This document shows positions 8,374 through 17,150 of a stretch of 30,157 bases of DNA, piece by piece. The translations under genes and the position numbers were made by a program. Numbering within the stretch: the first letter of the stretch is position 1; each line of letters begins with the position of its first letter. The notes beneath the pieces were generated by a model. It was not told where the DNA came from. It ran no database searches and saw only the letters and a program-made list of their open reading frames with translations. Origin of the DNA: a virus; IMG/VR virus record IMGVR_UViG_3300038825_000144, positions 1-30,157 of that record; one strand, 5' to 3'.

Positions 8374-8748
8374 ATGAAGATATTAACTACAAGTAGCTCT
8401 CAACAAACTATTGATATTATTCCAAGACAATTTTTATCAAGCTATAAATTGATAGTAAAAGATGAAGCTGCAAATGAAGAAGTTTTTAACGATGAAGTAA
8501 CTGCAGCAAATTATGATGATTATAGACAGTTACAAGTAACATTTGACCCTGTTTTAAAAGAAGGTCGTTACTATACTATGGAAGTTAGAAATAGATTAGT
8601 AGAAACTATTATCTACTATAAAGACAAAATATTTTGCACAGACCAAACCATAAGTCAAACAAATAATGACTATTATTCTATTAATAATAATGAGTATACT
8701 TTTGATGAAACTTCTGGTTCTCACGATAACGATTACATAATAATATGA
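8374..8748 (+). CDS. Conserved phage structural-region protein, 124 aa
   Basis: The protein appears beta-rich (ITTSSSQQTIDI-like start, then SSYKLIVKDEAANEEV, then EGRYYTMEVRNR) and has a distinctive YKDKIFCTDQ near residue 88-97 followed by an Asn/Tyr-rich tail. I recognise this layout from genes just upstream of portal genes in Bacteroidota siphoviruses, but no function is established to my knowledge. It overlaps the portal start by ATGA, so the two are likely co-translated. A head-tail interface role is a guess from position. Confidence 0.65.
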   Translation: MKILTTSSSQQTIDIIPRQFLSSYKLIVKDEAANEEVFNDEVTAANYDDYRQLQVTFDPVLKEGRYYTMEVRNRLVETIIYYKDKIFCTDQTISQTNNDYYSINNNEYTFDETSGSHDNDYIII

Positions 8749-10496
8749 ACGATTTAAGAATAGTAAATTTAAGCACTTACACAAGTCCTAAAATAAAAGA
8801 GGTTAAAAACAGAGATTGGATTTCTTATGGAGAGGACAACAACTACTTTCAATATCTTATAGACAGATATAATGGAAGTCCAACTAACAACGCCATAATC
8901 AACGCTATATCTTCTATGATATATGGTAAAGGATTAGATGCTACTAATTCCAGTAAAAAGCCAGACCAATATGCACAAATGATTTCATTATTTGATAATG
9001 ATAGTGTAAGAAGATTAGCATACGACCTAAAACTTATGGGACAATGTGCAATACAAGTAATTTATTCTAAAGATAGAACTAAGATAGCTCAGATAGAGCA
9101 TATGCCTGTAGAAACACTTAGAGCAGAGAAGTGTAATGAGAAAGGAGATATAGAAGCATATTACTATTGGAAAGACTGGGAAAAGATTAGACCTTCTGAT
9201 AAACCTTTAAGAATACCAGCTTTTGGTAAAAGTAAAGAATCTATAGAAATACTATATGTAAAGCCATATCGTTCAGGATATTATTACTATAGTCCTGTAG
9301 ATTATCAAGGAGGTTTGCAATATGCAGAGCTTGAAGAAGAAGTATCTAACTTTCACTTAAACAACATCTTAAATGGTATGAGTCCATCAATGTTAATTAA
9401 CTTTAACAATGGTACTCCAAATGCAGAGGAAAGAAGACTTATAGAACAAAGAATATACAACAAATTTAGTGGGTCAAGTAATGCAGGTAAGTTCATATTA
9501 GCTTTTAATGACAATGCAGAAAGTGCTGCAAGTATAGAACCTGTACAATTAAGTGATGCACATAATCAGTATCAATTCTTGTCTGAAGAATCTACTAAAA
9601 AGATAATGGTAGCTCACAGGGTCGTTTCTCCAATGCTTTTAGGTATCAAAGACCAGTCAGGGTTAGGAAACAACGCAGACGAGCTTAAAACAGCCTCTAC
9701 GCTTATGGATAATACTGTTATCAGACCTTTCCAACATCTTTTAATAGATGCCTTTAATCAAATCTTAGCTTATAATGGTATCTCACTTAAATTATACTTT
9801 AAGACTTTACAACCTTTAGAATTTACAGAATTAGATAATGTAGAAGATGAAGAAACTAAAGAAGAAGAAACTGGAGTTAAGTTAAATAAAGATTTAACAG
9901 ATGAGGAATTTGATATTATTCTTGATGAACTTAGAGGAGAAACAATGTCTAATAGATGGGAAGAAGTAGATGCAAGAGAATATAAAGATGACAATGAGAG
10001 TGAAGAAGAATGGGCAAGTAGATTAATACAATCTAAGAAAGAAAACTTAGAAAAGAAAAGTATTGATTCTAAGAAATCAGGATTTAGCTACTTAGATAAG
10101 TCTTTATATAAAGTAAGATATAAGTACAATGAGAAATATTCTTCAGGTAAATCAAGACAATTCTGTAGAATTATGATGAACAGAAGTAGACGTAAAGTAG
10201 TTTATAGAATTGAAGATATTGACAAGGCAAGTAGAGCAGGAGTAAATAAATCTTTTGGTCATAAAGGACAATCTTATGATTTGTTTAAATACAAAGGAGG
10301 AGTTAATTGTGGTCATTATTGGAGTGAAGTATTGTATAGATTAAAATCTAAGACAATGAAAAAAGTAATACAAAACTATGATGAGGTAGATAATATTCCA
10401 AAATCATATTCACCAACTCCTGTAGGACATAAAGAGGCAAAGATAGCTCCAAAAGATATGCCTAATGACGGACATCACCCAAGTTATAATAAATAA
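8745..10496 (+). CDS. Portal protein with C-terminal extension
   Basis: Residues 1-370 carry a portal-type core known from Bacteroidota phages: NNAIINAISSMIYGKG, MPVETLRAEKCNEKGDIEAY, VDYQGGLQYAELEEE, LNNILNGMSPSMLINFNNG, and HRVVSPMLLGIKDQSGLGNN. The portal forms the dodecameric vertex for DNA entry. An acidic linker follows (about 375-440) and then a basic domain of about 140 residues (GFSYLDKSLYKVRYKY, then RQFCRIMMNRSRRKVVYRIE, then GGVNCGHYWSEVLYRLK) resembling the head-morphogenesis or minor-head proteins that are often separate genes. At 583 residues it is longer than a plain portal of this type. The fusion is seen in the frame; the role of the extension is inferred. Confidence 0.85.
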   Translation: MNDLRIVNLSTYTSPKIKEVKNRDWISYGEDNNYFQYLIDRYNGSPTNNAIINAISSMIYGKGLDATNSSKKPDQYAQMISLFDNDSVRRLAYDLKLMGQCAIQVIYSKDRTKIAQIEHMPVETLRAEKCNEKGDIEAYYYWKDWEKIRPSDKPLRIPAFGKSKESIEILYVKPYRSGYYYYSPVDYQGGLQYAELEEEVSNFHLNNILNGMSPSMLINFNNGTPNAEERRLIEQRIYNKFSGSSNAGKFILAFNDNAESAASIEPVQLSDAHNQYQFLSEESTKKIMVAHRVVSPMLLGIKDQSGLGNNADELKTASTLMDNTVIRPFQHLLIDAFNQILAYNGISLKLYFKTLQPLEFTELDNVEDEETKEEETGVKLNKDLTDEEFDIILDELRGETMSNRWEEVDAREYKDDNESEEEWASRLIQSKKENLEKKSIDSKKSGFSYLDKSLYKVRYKYNEKYSSGKSRQFCRIMMNRSRRKVVYRIEDIDKASRAGVNKSFGHKGQSYDLFKYKGGVNCGHYWSEVLYRLKSKTMKKVIQNYDEVDNIPKSYSPTPVGHKEAKIAPKDMPNDGHHPSYNK

Positions 10497-10499
10497 GAT

Positions 10500-11000
10500 A
10501 TGGCAACAGCATTATTCATAAAACCGATAGACATAAAAAGAAATACCATAATAGATGGTAATGTCGATGTAGATAAATTTATACAGTTTATCAAAATAGC
10601 TCAACAGATTCACGTTAGAAACTACTTGGGAAGTGATTTGTACAATAGAATTAGTGATGATATTATAGCAGATACTTTAACAGGAGATTATTTGAGTTTA
10701 GTAAACACTTACATTCAGCCTATGCTTATTCATTTTGCAATGGTAGATTATTTGCCATTTGCAGCTTACCAGGTAAAGAATGGAGGAGTATTTAAACACT
10801 CGTCTGAAAATAGTGAGACAGTATCTAAAAATGAAGTAGACTATTTAGTAAATAAAGAAAGAGAGTTTGCAGAATACTATACAAGAAGATTTATAGATTA
10901 TATGGCTAACAATCAAAACTTATTTCCTGAATATACAAGTAATAGTAACGAGGATATAAATCCTGATAAAGATGCGACATTTAACGGATGGGTATTATAA
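10500..11000 (+). CDS. Putative head-tail connector protein, 166 aa
   Basis: The protein starts MATALFIKPIDIKRNTIIDGNVD and has KFIQFIKIAQQIHVRNYLGSDLYNRI at about residues 22-48, a helical pattern typical of Bacteroidota phage proteins encoded after the portal. Size, helical content and place immediately 3' of the portal gene suggest a gp6-type head-completion or adaptor protein. The assignment comes from position and a remembered family pattern, not a catalytic motif. Confidence 0.65.
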   Translation: MATALFIKPIDIKRNTIIDGNVDVDKFIQFIKIAQQIHVRNYLGSDLYNRISDDIIADTLTGDYLSLVNTYIQPMLIHFAMVDYLPFAAYQVKNGGVFKHSSENSETVSKNEVDYLVNKEREFAEYYTRRFIDYMANNQNLFPEYTSNSNEDINPDKDATFNGWVL

Positions 11001-11104
11001 AGAAGATTTACAAACCTAAAGAGGTTAACGTAAAAAAATTATTAACTTATTTAAAAAGCAATAATGGCTACATTAACAAGCACGAAAATAAAAAATACTT
11101 ATGA
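10988..11104 (+). CDS. Possible small basic 38-aa protein
   Basis: A frame of 38 codons (MGIIKKIYKPKEVNVKKLL...) starts at an ATG inside the last codons of the connector gene and ends 41 bases inside the fibre gene. It would cover the otherwise empty 63-base gap. Against it, the 3' overlap is longer than is usual here and the composition is simple. It is a weak call. Confidence 0.4.
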   Translation: MGIIKKIYKPKEVNVKKLLTYLKSNNGYINKHENKKYL

Positions 11105-14100
11105 TGCATTATTAAAGTCAATAGACAATGATGCAATAGGAACAACAGCAAAACAGATTACAGACGGACTTGGAAACACTACTCCATTATACGTCTCAAC
11201 AACACAAGTAGGAATAGGTGTAACACCAGAAGCAGGATTAAATCTTCACGTCTTTGGAGACGCTAAAATAGGTAGCAATCTAACAGTAATTGGAAACTTA
11301 GTAGTTGAAGGAAGCACAACAACAGTAGGAACAGATACATTAACGGTCAAAGACCCTTTAATTGTACTGGCAAACAACAACACCTCTACAGACGCAGTTG
11401 ACATAGGTTTTTATGGCAAATACACGCCTTCAGGTACTACACTATACTCAGGACTGTTTAGAGAAGCTCTAACAGGCAAATATAGATTGTTTAAAGGATT
11501 AGAAGACGAACCTACTACAACAGTAAACACAAGTGGAACAGGATATGCTGTAGCTACGTTAGTTAGTGACTTAGAGGGTACTTTAACTGGTGTAATTGCA
11601 TCTACTACTACAGCAACTACTCAAAGTGCAAATGATAATTCAACAAAGGTAGCAACAACTGCTTATGTAGATAATCAAGTAGGATTATATGATACACTTA
11701 GCGAGGTATTAGCTAATGGTAATACTTCAGGAGCTAATGATATTATAATGGAAGATGGTCAGAAAATAAACTTTGGTACTGATTCTGACTTAGAAATGTA
11801 TCACGATGGTACAGATGGTTATATTGATAATATAAATGGAGAGTTAATCCTACAAAATAATAGTGACGATAAAAAGATAATATTCAAAAGTGATAATGGT
11901 ATTGGAGATATTACAGAATATTTTAGAATAGATGGTAATATCAATAGAAATGTTATAACAGTTACAACTCAATTAAATGATGATGTGCCATTAATATTTG
12001 GTGATGGTGCTGCAAGACCAAGTATAAAATACGATTCAACAGCTACTGATTTAATTGTTAGTACTAATGGTTCTACTGCATTAACTATAGATACCTCTCA
12101 AAATGCTACATTTTCAGGAACTATATCAGGAGTTTTAGCAGACGGAGTTACAGCAACTACTCAATCAGATGGAGATAATAGTACTAAAGTGGCTACTACT
12201 GCTTATGTAGATACTGCTATTGAAGGTCACGATACTTTAGCTGAGGTACTTGCAGGAGGTAACACTACAGGAGGAACTGATATAGCAGTAAGTGCTAACG
12301 ATGATATAACTTTTGCAGATAATAGCAAGATTATATTTGGTGATGGTGGAGATATAGAAATGTTTTTTAATGGAGGTACTTTTGTTATTGACGATACATC
12401 AGAAGTTCAACAAGGTATAGATATAGATACTAATATAGTAAGGTTTAGAGGTACAGATTTGTATATGGAAATTGGAAATGCTCAGCATACTTTTTGGACT
12501 ACTGGAACACAAAGACTTCAAATTAATTCTTCAGGTGTAACTATTGATGGAGATTTAACAGTAGACTTAAATACTTTGTTTGTAGATGCTTCAGCAAATT
12601 CTGTTGGTATAAATTTAACTAATCCTTCTGATTATACTGCTGATGAGTTAGTTATAAGCGTACCTGACGGAAGTGGAATGACTTTAGTTAGTGCAAGTAC
12701 AGACGCAGCTTATATAACATTTATGAGTTCAACAGGAGCTATTGCAACAAATGGTGGTTATGTTGGTTATAATCACGATACTGATACACTAACTAACTTT
12801 GCACAAAGTAAAGTTTCTGTAGCAATATTAGAAGCTGAAGTTGCATACTTTACAGATACAGCTTTTTATGTAGATAAATCTACAACTATTGATGATAATT
12901 TAACTGTTGATGGTACAACTACAATAAAAACTGATGGTACAACGCAATTAATATTAAATAGAGCAGATAGTTCAATATTTGCAAATAATACTATCGGAAC
13001 TATACAAGCGACTGCTGATGACCCAAGTGCAGGTCAAGTTGGTGGTCAAATACAATTTACAGGAGCAGATACTTGGAGTTCTAATTTTTATCCAACAAAT
13101 ATAATATTTAGTAATGATGATGCAGGTACTTTAACAGAAAGAATGCGTATTGATAGTTCAGGAAACGTAGGCATTGGAACTACATCGCCTGATTATCTCT
13201 TACATTTAGAAAAATCGGGAACTATAATGGCTCAATTAAAAGCTACTGACAGTAATCAAGCATATATGAAATTTGTAAATAGCACTACTGGTGATGGTGC
13301 GTTTACTGATGGGTTATTGTTTGGTTTAGATACAGATGAATCTGCTGTTCTTTGGAACTATGAAGCTACAGCATTAAGATTTGCTACAAGTGGTACAGAA
13401 AGAATGCGTATAGACAGTTCAGGAAACTTAGGAATTGGAGAAACAAGCCCAAGTACAAAAGTTGAAATAAAACAAACAAATAATGATATATACCAATTAA
13501 CACTTTATAATAACAATATTTCAACAACAAGTAAAGCAAGAATTGGTAACTGGAATGATGAGATTAAAATTTCATCTAACTATATGCAAAGCGGAGGTAC
13601 AAAAACTCAAGATAATACAGCAAAATCCTCTTGGGTTATGTCTATGGGGGCAGCTGGAGATGCGTTTGATATTTCAAGAAGCCCTGCTGCAAGTACAACG
13701 CTTTCAAGTTTAATGCGTATAGACAGTTCTGGAAACTCAACTTTTGCAGGAAATGTAGGAATAGGAGGAAATGCAAGTAGTACACATACTCTTGACTTAA
13801 ATAGTTCATCAAATTTAGCATTAAGATTTTATGATTCTACAACATTTAAAGCAGGTATGCAAGCTGTAGATACTGCGGGGCAGATGATTGCAACTTCAGC
13901 AGCAGGAGATTTTGCAATACGTTCTCAATCTAATATGTTATTTTCAACAGGTGGCAACACCGAAAGAATGCGTATCGATAGTTCTGGAAACGTAGGAATT
14001 GGAACTGATTCGCCTTCAAAAAAATTACACATTGCTGGAGATTCTGCAACTTCAGTTATAACATTACAAAGAACAAATACAAATACTACAGGTGCTTATG

Positions 14101-15653
14101 GTGCGCTACAATGGACAGCATCAGATGACCATTCTGTTGCTGCAATAGATGTAAGAGGGGATGGAGATAATGAAGGAGGAGAAATAACTTTTAGAACTAC
14201 AAGTGCAGCTTCTTCTAATGACCCATATGGTTTATCAGAAAGAATGCGTATAGACAGTTCAGGAAACGTAGGAATTGGAACGACTTCGCCTTATTCCACA
14301 CTTTCACTTGAACTTTCATCTGCAACAACAACAACTGGTATTTCAACACCAGCTGGTATTACTTTACAAAATACTAATACAACAGATGGAAATTATACAA
14401 GTATTCAAAATAGAGATGGTAATGGCGACCAAAATGCAGAAATAAAGTTTTTTAATGTATCTCACACAAATAATCAAGGTGCTATAGCTTTTACTACTCG
14501 TTCAAGCACAGGAGAATTTGCAGAAAAAATGCGTATAGACAGTTCTGGTGTTGTTTCAATCACTAACTCTAATAACGGAATTAATGCTTATGTTGAAAAC
14601 GATACACATAATGCAGTATTTCAAATAAAAGCATCTGCAACAGGGAAAAATTCAATTTTATGGTTTGGTGATTCAACTAATGACCAAATTGGTCAAATTG
14701 ATTATGACCACGCTAATAATTCAATGAGATTTTTAACGGCTGCAGGAGAAAGAATGCGTATAACATCTGGGGGGTTAAGCAAATTCAAATCACAATCAGG
14801 TTCTTATGGTTATGGCACAAGTTATAATTTTCACGAATTTAATAACGACTTTGGTAATCAACCAGTAGCTATGTTTTGGCAAGCATCTGGAAGTGGCTCA
14901 CATTATGGTATTAACGTACATAATAATGATGATGAAAACGATACTACTTCTCGTTTCTTTCTGGGACAAGGTGGAAGTACCGAAAGAATAAAAATATATT
15001 CAAATGGAAATATTGAAAACACTAACAATAGTTATGGTCAATTATCAGACATTAAGTTAAAAGAAAATGTAGTTAATGCAACTCCGAAATTAGATGACTT
15101 AATGAAAGTTCAAATCAAAAACTTTAATTATATAGGACAAGAACAAAAACAAATTGGTGTTATTGCTCAAGAGTTAGAACAAATATTTCCAAATTTAATA
15201 TATGAAACTCCAAAAACAAAACGTGAAGAAGTAAACAAAACGGATAATGAAGGTAATATAATTTATCAAACAGAACAAAGATTAATTAATGAAGCTGTTG
15301 AAGGACAAGAGGCTATTGAGTGGAATGATAAACCTACAATAGATAATACAAAAATTGAGATTCAAACTTGGTTAGATAATAATAATATAGAGTGGCAAAG
15401 TGCAGATACGAAACAAGAATTACTTGATAGAATACCTGAATATCAACAAGAAGCAGTTGAAGCAAAGGAAGCAATATATGAAACAATAGAAACAGATGAA
15501 CCTGTAAAAGAAAATGTAGAGTTAGCAACAGGAGAAGTTATAAAAGGAGTAAAATATTCTGTATTTGTTCCTATGTTAATTAAAGGAATGCAAGAACAAC
15601 AACAACTAATCAATGATTTAAAAAGTAGAATAGAAACACTTGAGAATAATTAA
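11064..15653 (+). CDS. Long tail fibre with repeats and S74 auto-chaperone
   Basis: This 1529-residue protein is the largest in the window. The N-terminal part carries the fibre-type shaft start (VFGDAKIGSNLTVIGNLVVE at about 70-95), followed by two TTQS..DNSTKVATTAYVD repeats, beta-rich segments, and seven MRI(D/T)S.G repeats, most continuing into NVGIGT.SP (residues 693-1235). The C-terminus (from about 1323) begins QLSDIKLKENV and has IGVIAQELEQIFP, the hallmark of the Peptidase_S74 intramolecular chaperone, which trimerises fibres and then cleaves itself off before the conserved Ser of the SD motif. Between this and the final KGVKYSVFVPMLIKGM plus coiled coil lies an insertion of about 110 residues containing a HeH/SAP-like segment. 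The likely job is host receptor binding. Confidence 0.9.
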   Translation: MATLTSTKIKNTYDALLKSIDNDAIGTTAKQITDGLGNTTPLYVSTTQVGIGVTPEAGLNLHVFGDAKIGSNLTVIGNLVVEGSTTTVGTDTLTVKDPLIVLANNNTSTDAVDIGFYGKYTPSGTTLYSGLFREALTGKYRLFKGLEDEPTTTVNTSGTGYAVATLVSDLEGTLTGVIASTTTATTQSANDNSTKVATTAYVDNQVGLYDTLSEVLANGNTSGANDIIMEDGQKINFGTDSDLEMYHDGTDGYIDNINGELILQNNSDDKKIIFKSDNGIGDITEYFRIDGNINRNVITVTTQLNDDVPLIFGDGAARPSIKYDSTATDLIVSTNGSTALTIDTSQNATFSGTISGVLADGVTATTQSDGDNSTKVATTAYVDTAIEGHDTLAEVLAGGNTTGGTDIAVSANDDITFADNSKIIFGDGGDIEMFFNGGTFVIDDTSEVQQGIDIDTNIVRFRGTDLYMEIGNAQHTFWTTGTQRLQINSSGVTIDGDLTVDLNTLFVDASANSVGINLTNPSDYTADELVISVPDGSGMTLVSASTDAAYITFMSSTGAIATNGGYVGYNHDTDTLTNFAQSKVSVAILEAEVAYFTDTAFYVDKSTTIDDNLTVDGTTTIKTDGTTQLILNRADSSIFANNTIGTIQATADDPSAGQVGGQIQFTGADTWSSNFYPTNIIFSNDDAGTLTERMRIDSSGNVGIGTTSPDYLLHLEKSGTIMAQLKATDSNQAYMKFVNSTTGDGAFTDGLLFGLDTDESAVLWNYEATALRFATSGTERMRIDSSGNLGIGETSPSTKVEIKQTNNDIYQLTLYNNNISTTSKARIGNWNDEIKISSNYMQSGGTKTQDNTAKSSWVMSMGAAGDAFDISRSPAASTTLSSLMRIDSSGNSTFAGNVGIGGNASSTHTLDLNSSSNLALRFYDSTTFKAGMQAVDTAGQMIATSAAGDFAIRSQSNMLFSTGGNTERMRIDSSGNVGIGTDSPSKKLHIAGDSATSVITLQRTNTNTTGAYGALQWTASDDHSVAAIDVRGDGDNEGGEITFRTTSAASSNDPYGLSERMRIDSSGNVGIGTTSPYSTLSLELSSATTTTGISTPAGITLQNTNTTDGNYTSIQNRDGNGDQNAEIKFFNVSHTNNQGAIAFTTRSSTGEFAEKMRIDSSGVVSITNSNNGINAYVENDTHNAVFQIKASATGKNSILWFGDSTNDQIGQIDYDHANNSMRFLTAAGERMRITSGGLSKFKSQSGSYGYGTSYNFHEFNNDFGNQPVAMFWQASGSGSHYGINVHNNDDENDTTSRFFLGQGGSTERIKIYSNGNIENTNNSYGQLSDIKLKENVVNATPKLDDLMKVQIKNFNYIGQEQKQIGVIAQELEQIFPNLIYETPKTKREEVNKTDNEGNIIYQTEQRLINEAVEGQEAIEWNDKPTIDNTKIEIQTWLDNNNIEWQSADTKQELLDRIPEYQQEAVEAKEAIYETIETDEPVKENVELATGEVIKGVKYSVFVPMLIKGMQEQQQLINDLKSRIETLENN
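11610..12270 (+). repeat. Two diverged repeats in the fibre N-terminal half
   Basis: The segments from about 11610-11730 and 12150-12270 encode the same pattern: ATTQS, then STKVATTAYVD, then DTL(S/A)EVLA.GNT. After each follows a related ...INFG/IIFGD..D(L/I)EM stretch. They look like an ancient duplication of a shaft unit of about 180 codons. Confidence 0.75.
13137..14776 (+). repeat. Seven MRIDSSG repeats in the fibre gene
   Basis: Copies of AATGCGTAT followed by GA(C/T)AGTTC(A/T)GG start near 13143, 13403, 13712, 13968, 14243, 14529 and 14753; the last is degenerate (MRITSGG). The core is nearly identical at DNA level although the DNA between copies is unrelated, and it uses the CGT arginine codon while most other Arg codons in the window are AGA. 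Spacing is about 220-310 bases. Confidence 0.85.
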
Positions 15654-15685
15654 TATATTTGTAATATAACTATAAATTTAATAAA

Positions 15686-15922
15686 ATGTCAAAAATTAGT
15701 AAAGAAGAATTAGAATCATTGTTAGAGTCAGAAAAGAAAGTTTCTGCTATTAAACACGACTTAGGTACATTAGATGAGCAAAAGCATAATCTATTACACG
15801 CTTTAGGTCAAGTTAGAGAAGAATCTAACAAAGTAAAGAAAGAACTTGAAGACAAGTATGGTAAAATCAATATCAACTTAAAAGACGGTTCTTACGAAGA
15901 AATAAAAGAAGATAAAGAATAA
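15686..15922 (+). CDS. Small coiled-coil protein, 78 aa
   Basis: The protein is charged and helical throughout (SKEELESLLESEKKVSAIKH, then LHALGQVREESNKVKKELED), with a short C-terminal beta/acidic tail. No membrane segment or motif is present. It lies between the fibre and the lysis genes, a place where similar small coiled-coil proteins occur in related phages. A TATATTTG sequence at 15654-15661 lies 25 bases upstream, but no TTG box is properly spaced from it. The function is unknown. Confidence 0.65.
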   Translation: MSKISKEELESLLESEKKVSAIKHDLGTLDEQKHNLLHALGQVREESNKVKKELEDKYGKININLKDGSYEEIKEDKE

Positions 15923-15926
15923 CGCT

Positions 15927-16067
15927 ATGGATTTTGCAGATATGAAGATATACCTTATAAACTCAATAGCTTTTGTAGTATCATTAACTGAGGTTGAGGT
16001 ATGGTTAAAAATTATACTTCTAATCTGCACAATAGTATATACTATTCAAAAAACTAAGAAACTATGA
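15927..16067 (+). CDS. Small membrane protein, 46 aa
   Basis: A 46-codon frame from ATG 15927 ends with an ATGA overlap onto the next gene. It has two hydrophobic stretches (IYLINSIAFVVSL and WLKIILLICTIVYTI), then a basic end (QKTKKL), so one or two membrane passes. It lies at the head of the lysis block, next to a membrane-anchored coiled coil, an endolysin and a holin. It could be a small holin-like or antiholin-like protein; this is inference. Confidence 0.65.
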   Translation: MDFADMKIYLINSIAFVVSLTEVEVWLKIILLICTIVYTIQKTKKL

Positions 16068-16345
16068 GCAAAGAATTAAGCGAAGACAGTAAATTTGAAA
16101 TTAGTATAAAGACACTTGTTGCTATAGGGGTAGGATTATCCACCCTTATAGGAATGTGGTTTGCCTTACAGGCAGATATAGAGGAGGCTAAGAAACTACC
16201 TGAACCAGAAATTAGTAGAACAGAGTACGATTTAAAAGATAAGCTCGTTAGAGAAACTATTATGAATACTGGTAAAAAGGTAGAAGAAAACTCAGAAGCG
16301 TTAAAGAAAATAGACGACAAGCTATTTGAAATAATAAGTAAATGA
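16064..16345 (+). CDS. Membrane-anchored coiled-coil protein, 93 aa (spanin-like candidate)
   Basis: One membrane segment at about residues 15-35 (IKTLVAIGVGLSTLIGMWFAL) is followed by a charged helical region (EEAKKLPEPEISRTEYDLKD, then NSEALKKIDDKLFEIISK). This is the build of an inner-membrane spanin or an accessory lysis protein, but similarity to a spanin family cannot be shown by eye. ATGA overlaps on both sides place it firmly in the lysis operon. The following gene encodes a protein with a signal peptide, so the pair could act together in the envelope. Confidence 0.65.
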   Translation: MSKELSEDSKFEISIKTLVAIGVGLSTLIGMWFALQADIEEAKKLPEPEISRTEYDLKDKLVRETIMNTGKKVEENSEALKKIDDKLFEIISK

Positions 16346-16680
16346 AAAATATATTATGTGCGATATGTGTATTGGTTGCGGGCTTTGTATATAGTCAAGA
16401 CGTAACAGTTCTGCAAATAAATGCAGAATGGAATAAAAAGAATAACTACGATTTAAGTGACATTACAGGAGCTATTGTAAAGTTTAGTTACTTAAAAGAC
16501 CAACCTAAAGAGGTTCAGAATAAAATTATGGCTGTGCCTGTAATTGTTATTATGGATGAATCTGGTAGAGTAAGAATGCAGTATGTAGCTGATATATCTC
16601 TGCAAATAAAAGCTACTCATTTAGAGATACAAAATACTATAGACAGATTAAAAAGAACAAGACGAGCAAGTACTAACTAA
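16342..16680 (+). CDS. Secreted thioredoxin-fold-like protein, 112 aa
   Basis: The N-terminus MKNILCAICVLVAGFVYSQ is a clear signal peptide, probably cut after YSQ; the Cys in it does not form a convincing lipobox. The rest (VTVLQINAEWNKKN, then AIVKFSYLKDQPKEVQNKI, then VPVIVIMDESGRV) follows the thioredoxin fold, including a Val-Pro that would be the cis-proline, but there is no CxxC active site. It may be a structural envelope protein rather than a redox enzyme. It lies between the spanin-like gene and the endolysin, with ATGA and TAATG junctions. A lysis role is inferred from position. Confidence 0.7.
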   Translation: MKNILCAICVLVAGFVYSQDVTVLQINAEWNKKNNYDLSDITGAIVKFSYLKDQPKEVQNKIMAVPVIVIMDESGRVRMQYVADISLQIKATHLEIQNTIDRLKRTRRASTN

Positions 16681-17150
16681 TGGATAGAATAAGTAAACAC
16701 ATATCGTATAAAGAAGCTACAAGAAGTGCTACAGCACTTAGATTAGGTATAGAGAATGTGCCTAATGAATATGAACTACAAAATATGGAGATGGTAGCTA
16801 AAAAAGTATTTGAACCATTAAGAGAAGCTGTTGATGCTCCTATTAAAATAAACTCATTTTTTAGATGTGAAGAACTTAATAAAGCTATTGGTGGAAGTAC
16901 TAAAAGCCAACACTGTCAAGGGAGAGCTATTGATATTGATGACGTTTATGGTAACGTTAGTAATGCTTTTATGTATTATTATATTAAAGATAACTTGGAT
17001 TTTGACCAACTTATTTGGGAGTTTGGCACAGACCATAACCCAGATTGGGTACACGTAAGCTATATAGACGGAGATTCAAACAGAAAGAGATGTCTAAAAG
17101 CTATAAGAGAGAATGGTAAAACTAAATATATAGATATAACAAATGAATAA
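16680..17150 (+). CDS. Endolysin, M15-type peptidase
   Basis: This 156-residue protein has the zinc-peptidase signature of the M15 (D-Ala-D-Ala carboxypeptidase or L-Ala-D-Glu endopeptidase) family: SQHCQGRAIDID at residues 76-87, giving zinc ligands His78 and Asp85, and DWVHVSY at 122-128, giving His125. INSFFRCEELNKAIGG (57-72) is the usual preceding loop. It would cut peptidoglycan cross-bridges or stems at the end of infection. It has no signal peptide, so it needs the holin encoded next door. Its start overlaps the previous stop (TAATG) and its end overlaps the holin start by 8 bases. Confidence 0.92.
   Translation: MDRISKHISYKEATRSATALRLGIENVPNEYELQNMEMVAKKVFEPLREAVDAPIKINSFFRCEELNKAIGGSTKSQHCQGRAIDIDDVYGNVSNAFMYYYIKDNLDFDQLIWEFGTDHNPDWVHVSYIDGDSNRKRCLKAIRENGKTKYIDITNE

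Noticed and set aside
13137-14776. Fibre repeats as CRISPR or diversity-generating element
   Set aside because: They lie in frame within one protein, spacing varies, and no reverse transcriptase or Cas gene exists in the window.
16867-17058. Plus-strand frame inside the endolysin gene
   Set aside because: It is out of frame with the M15 motifs and is a by-product of AT-rich sequence.
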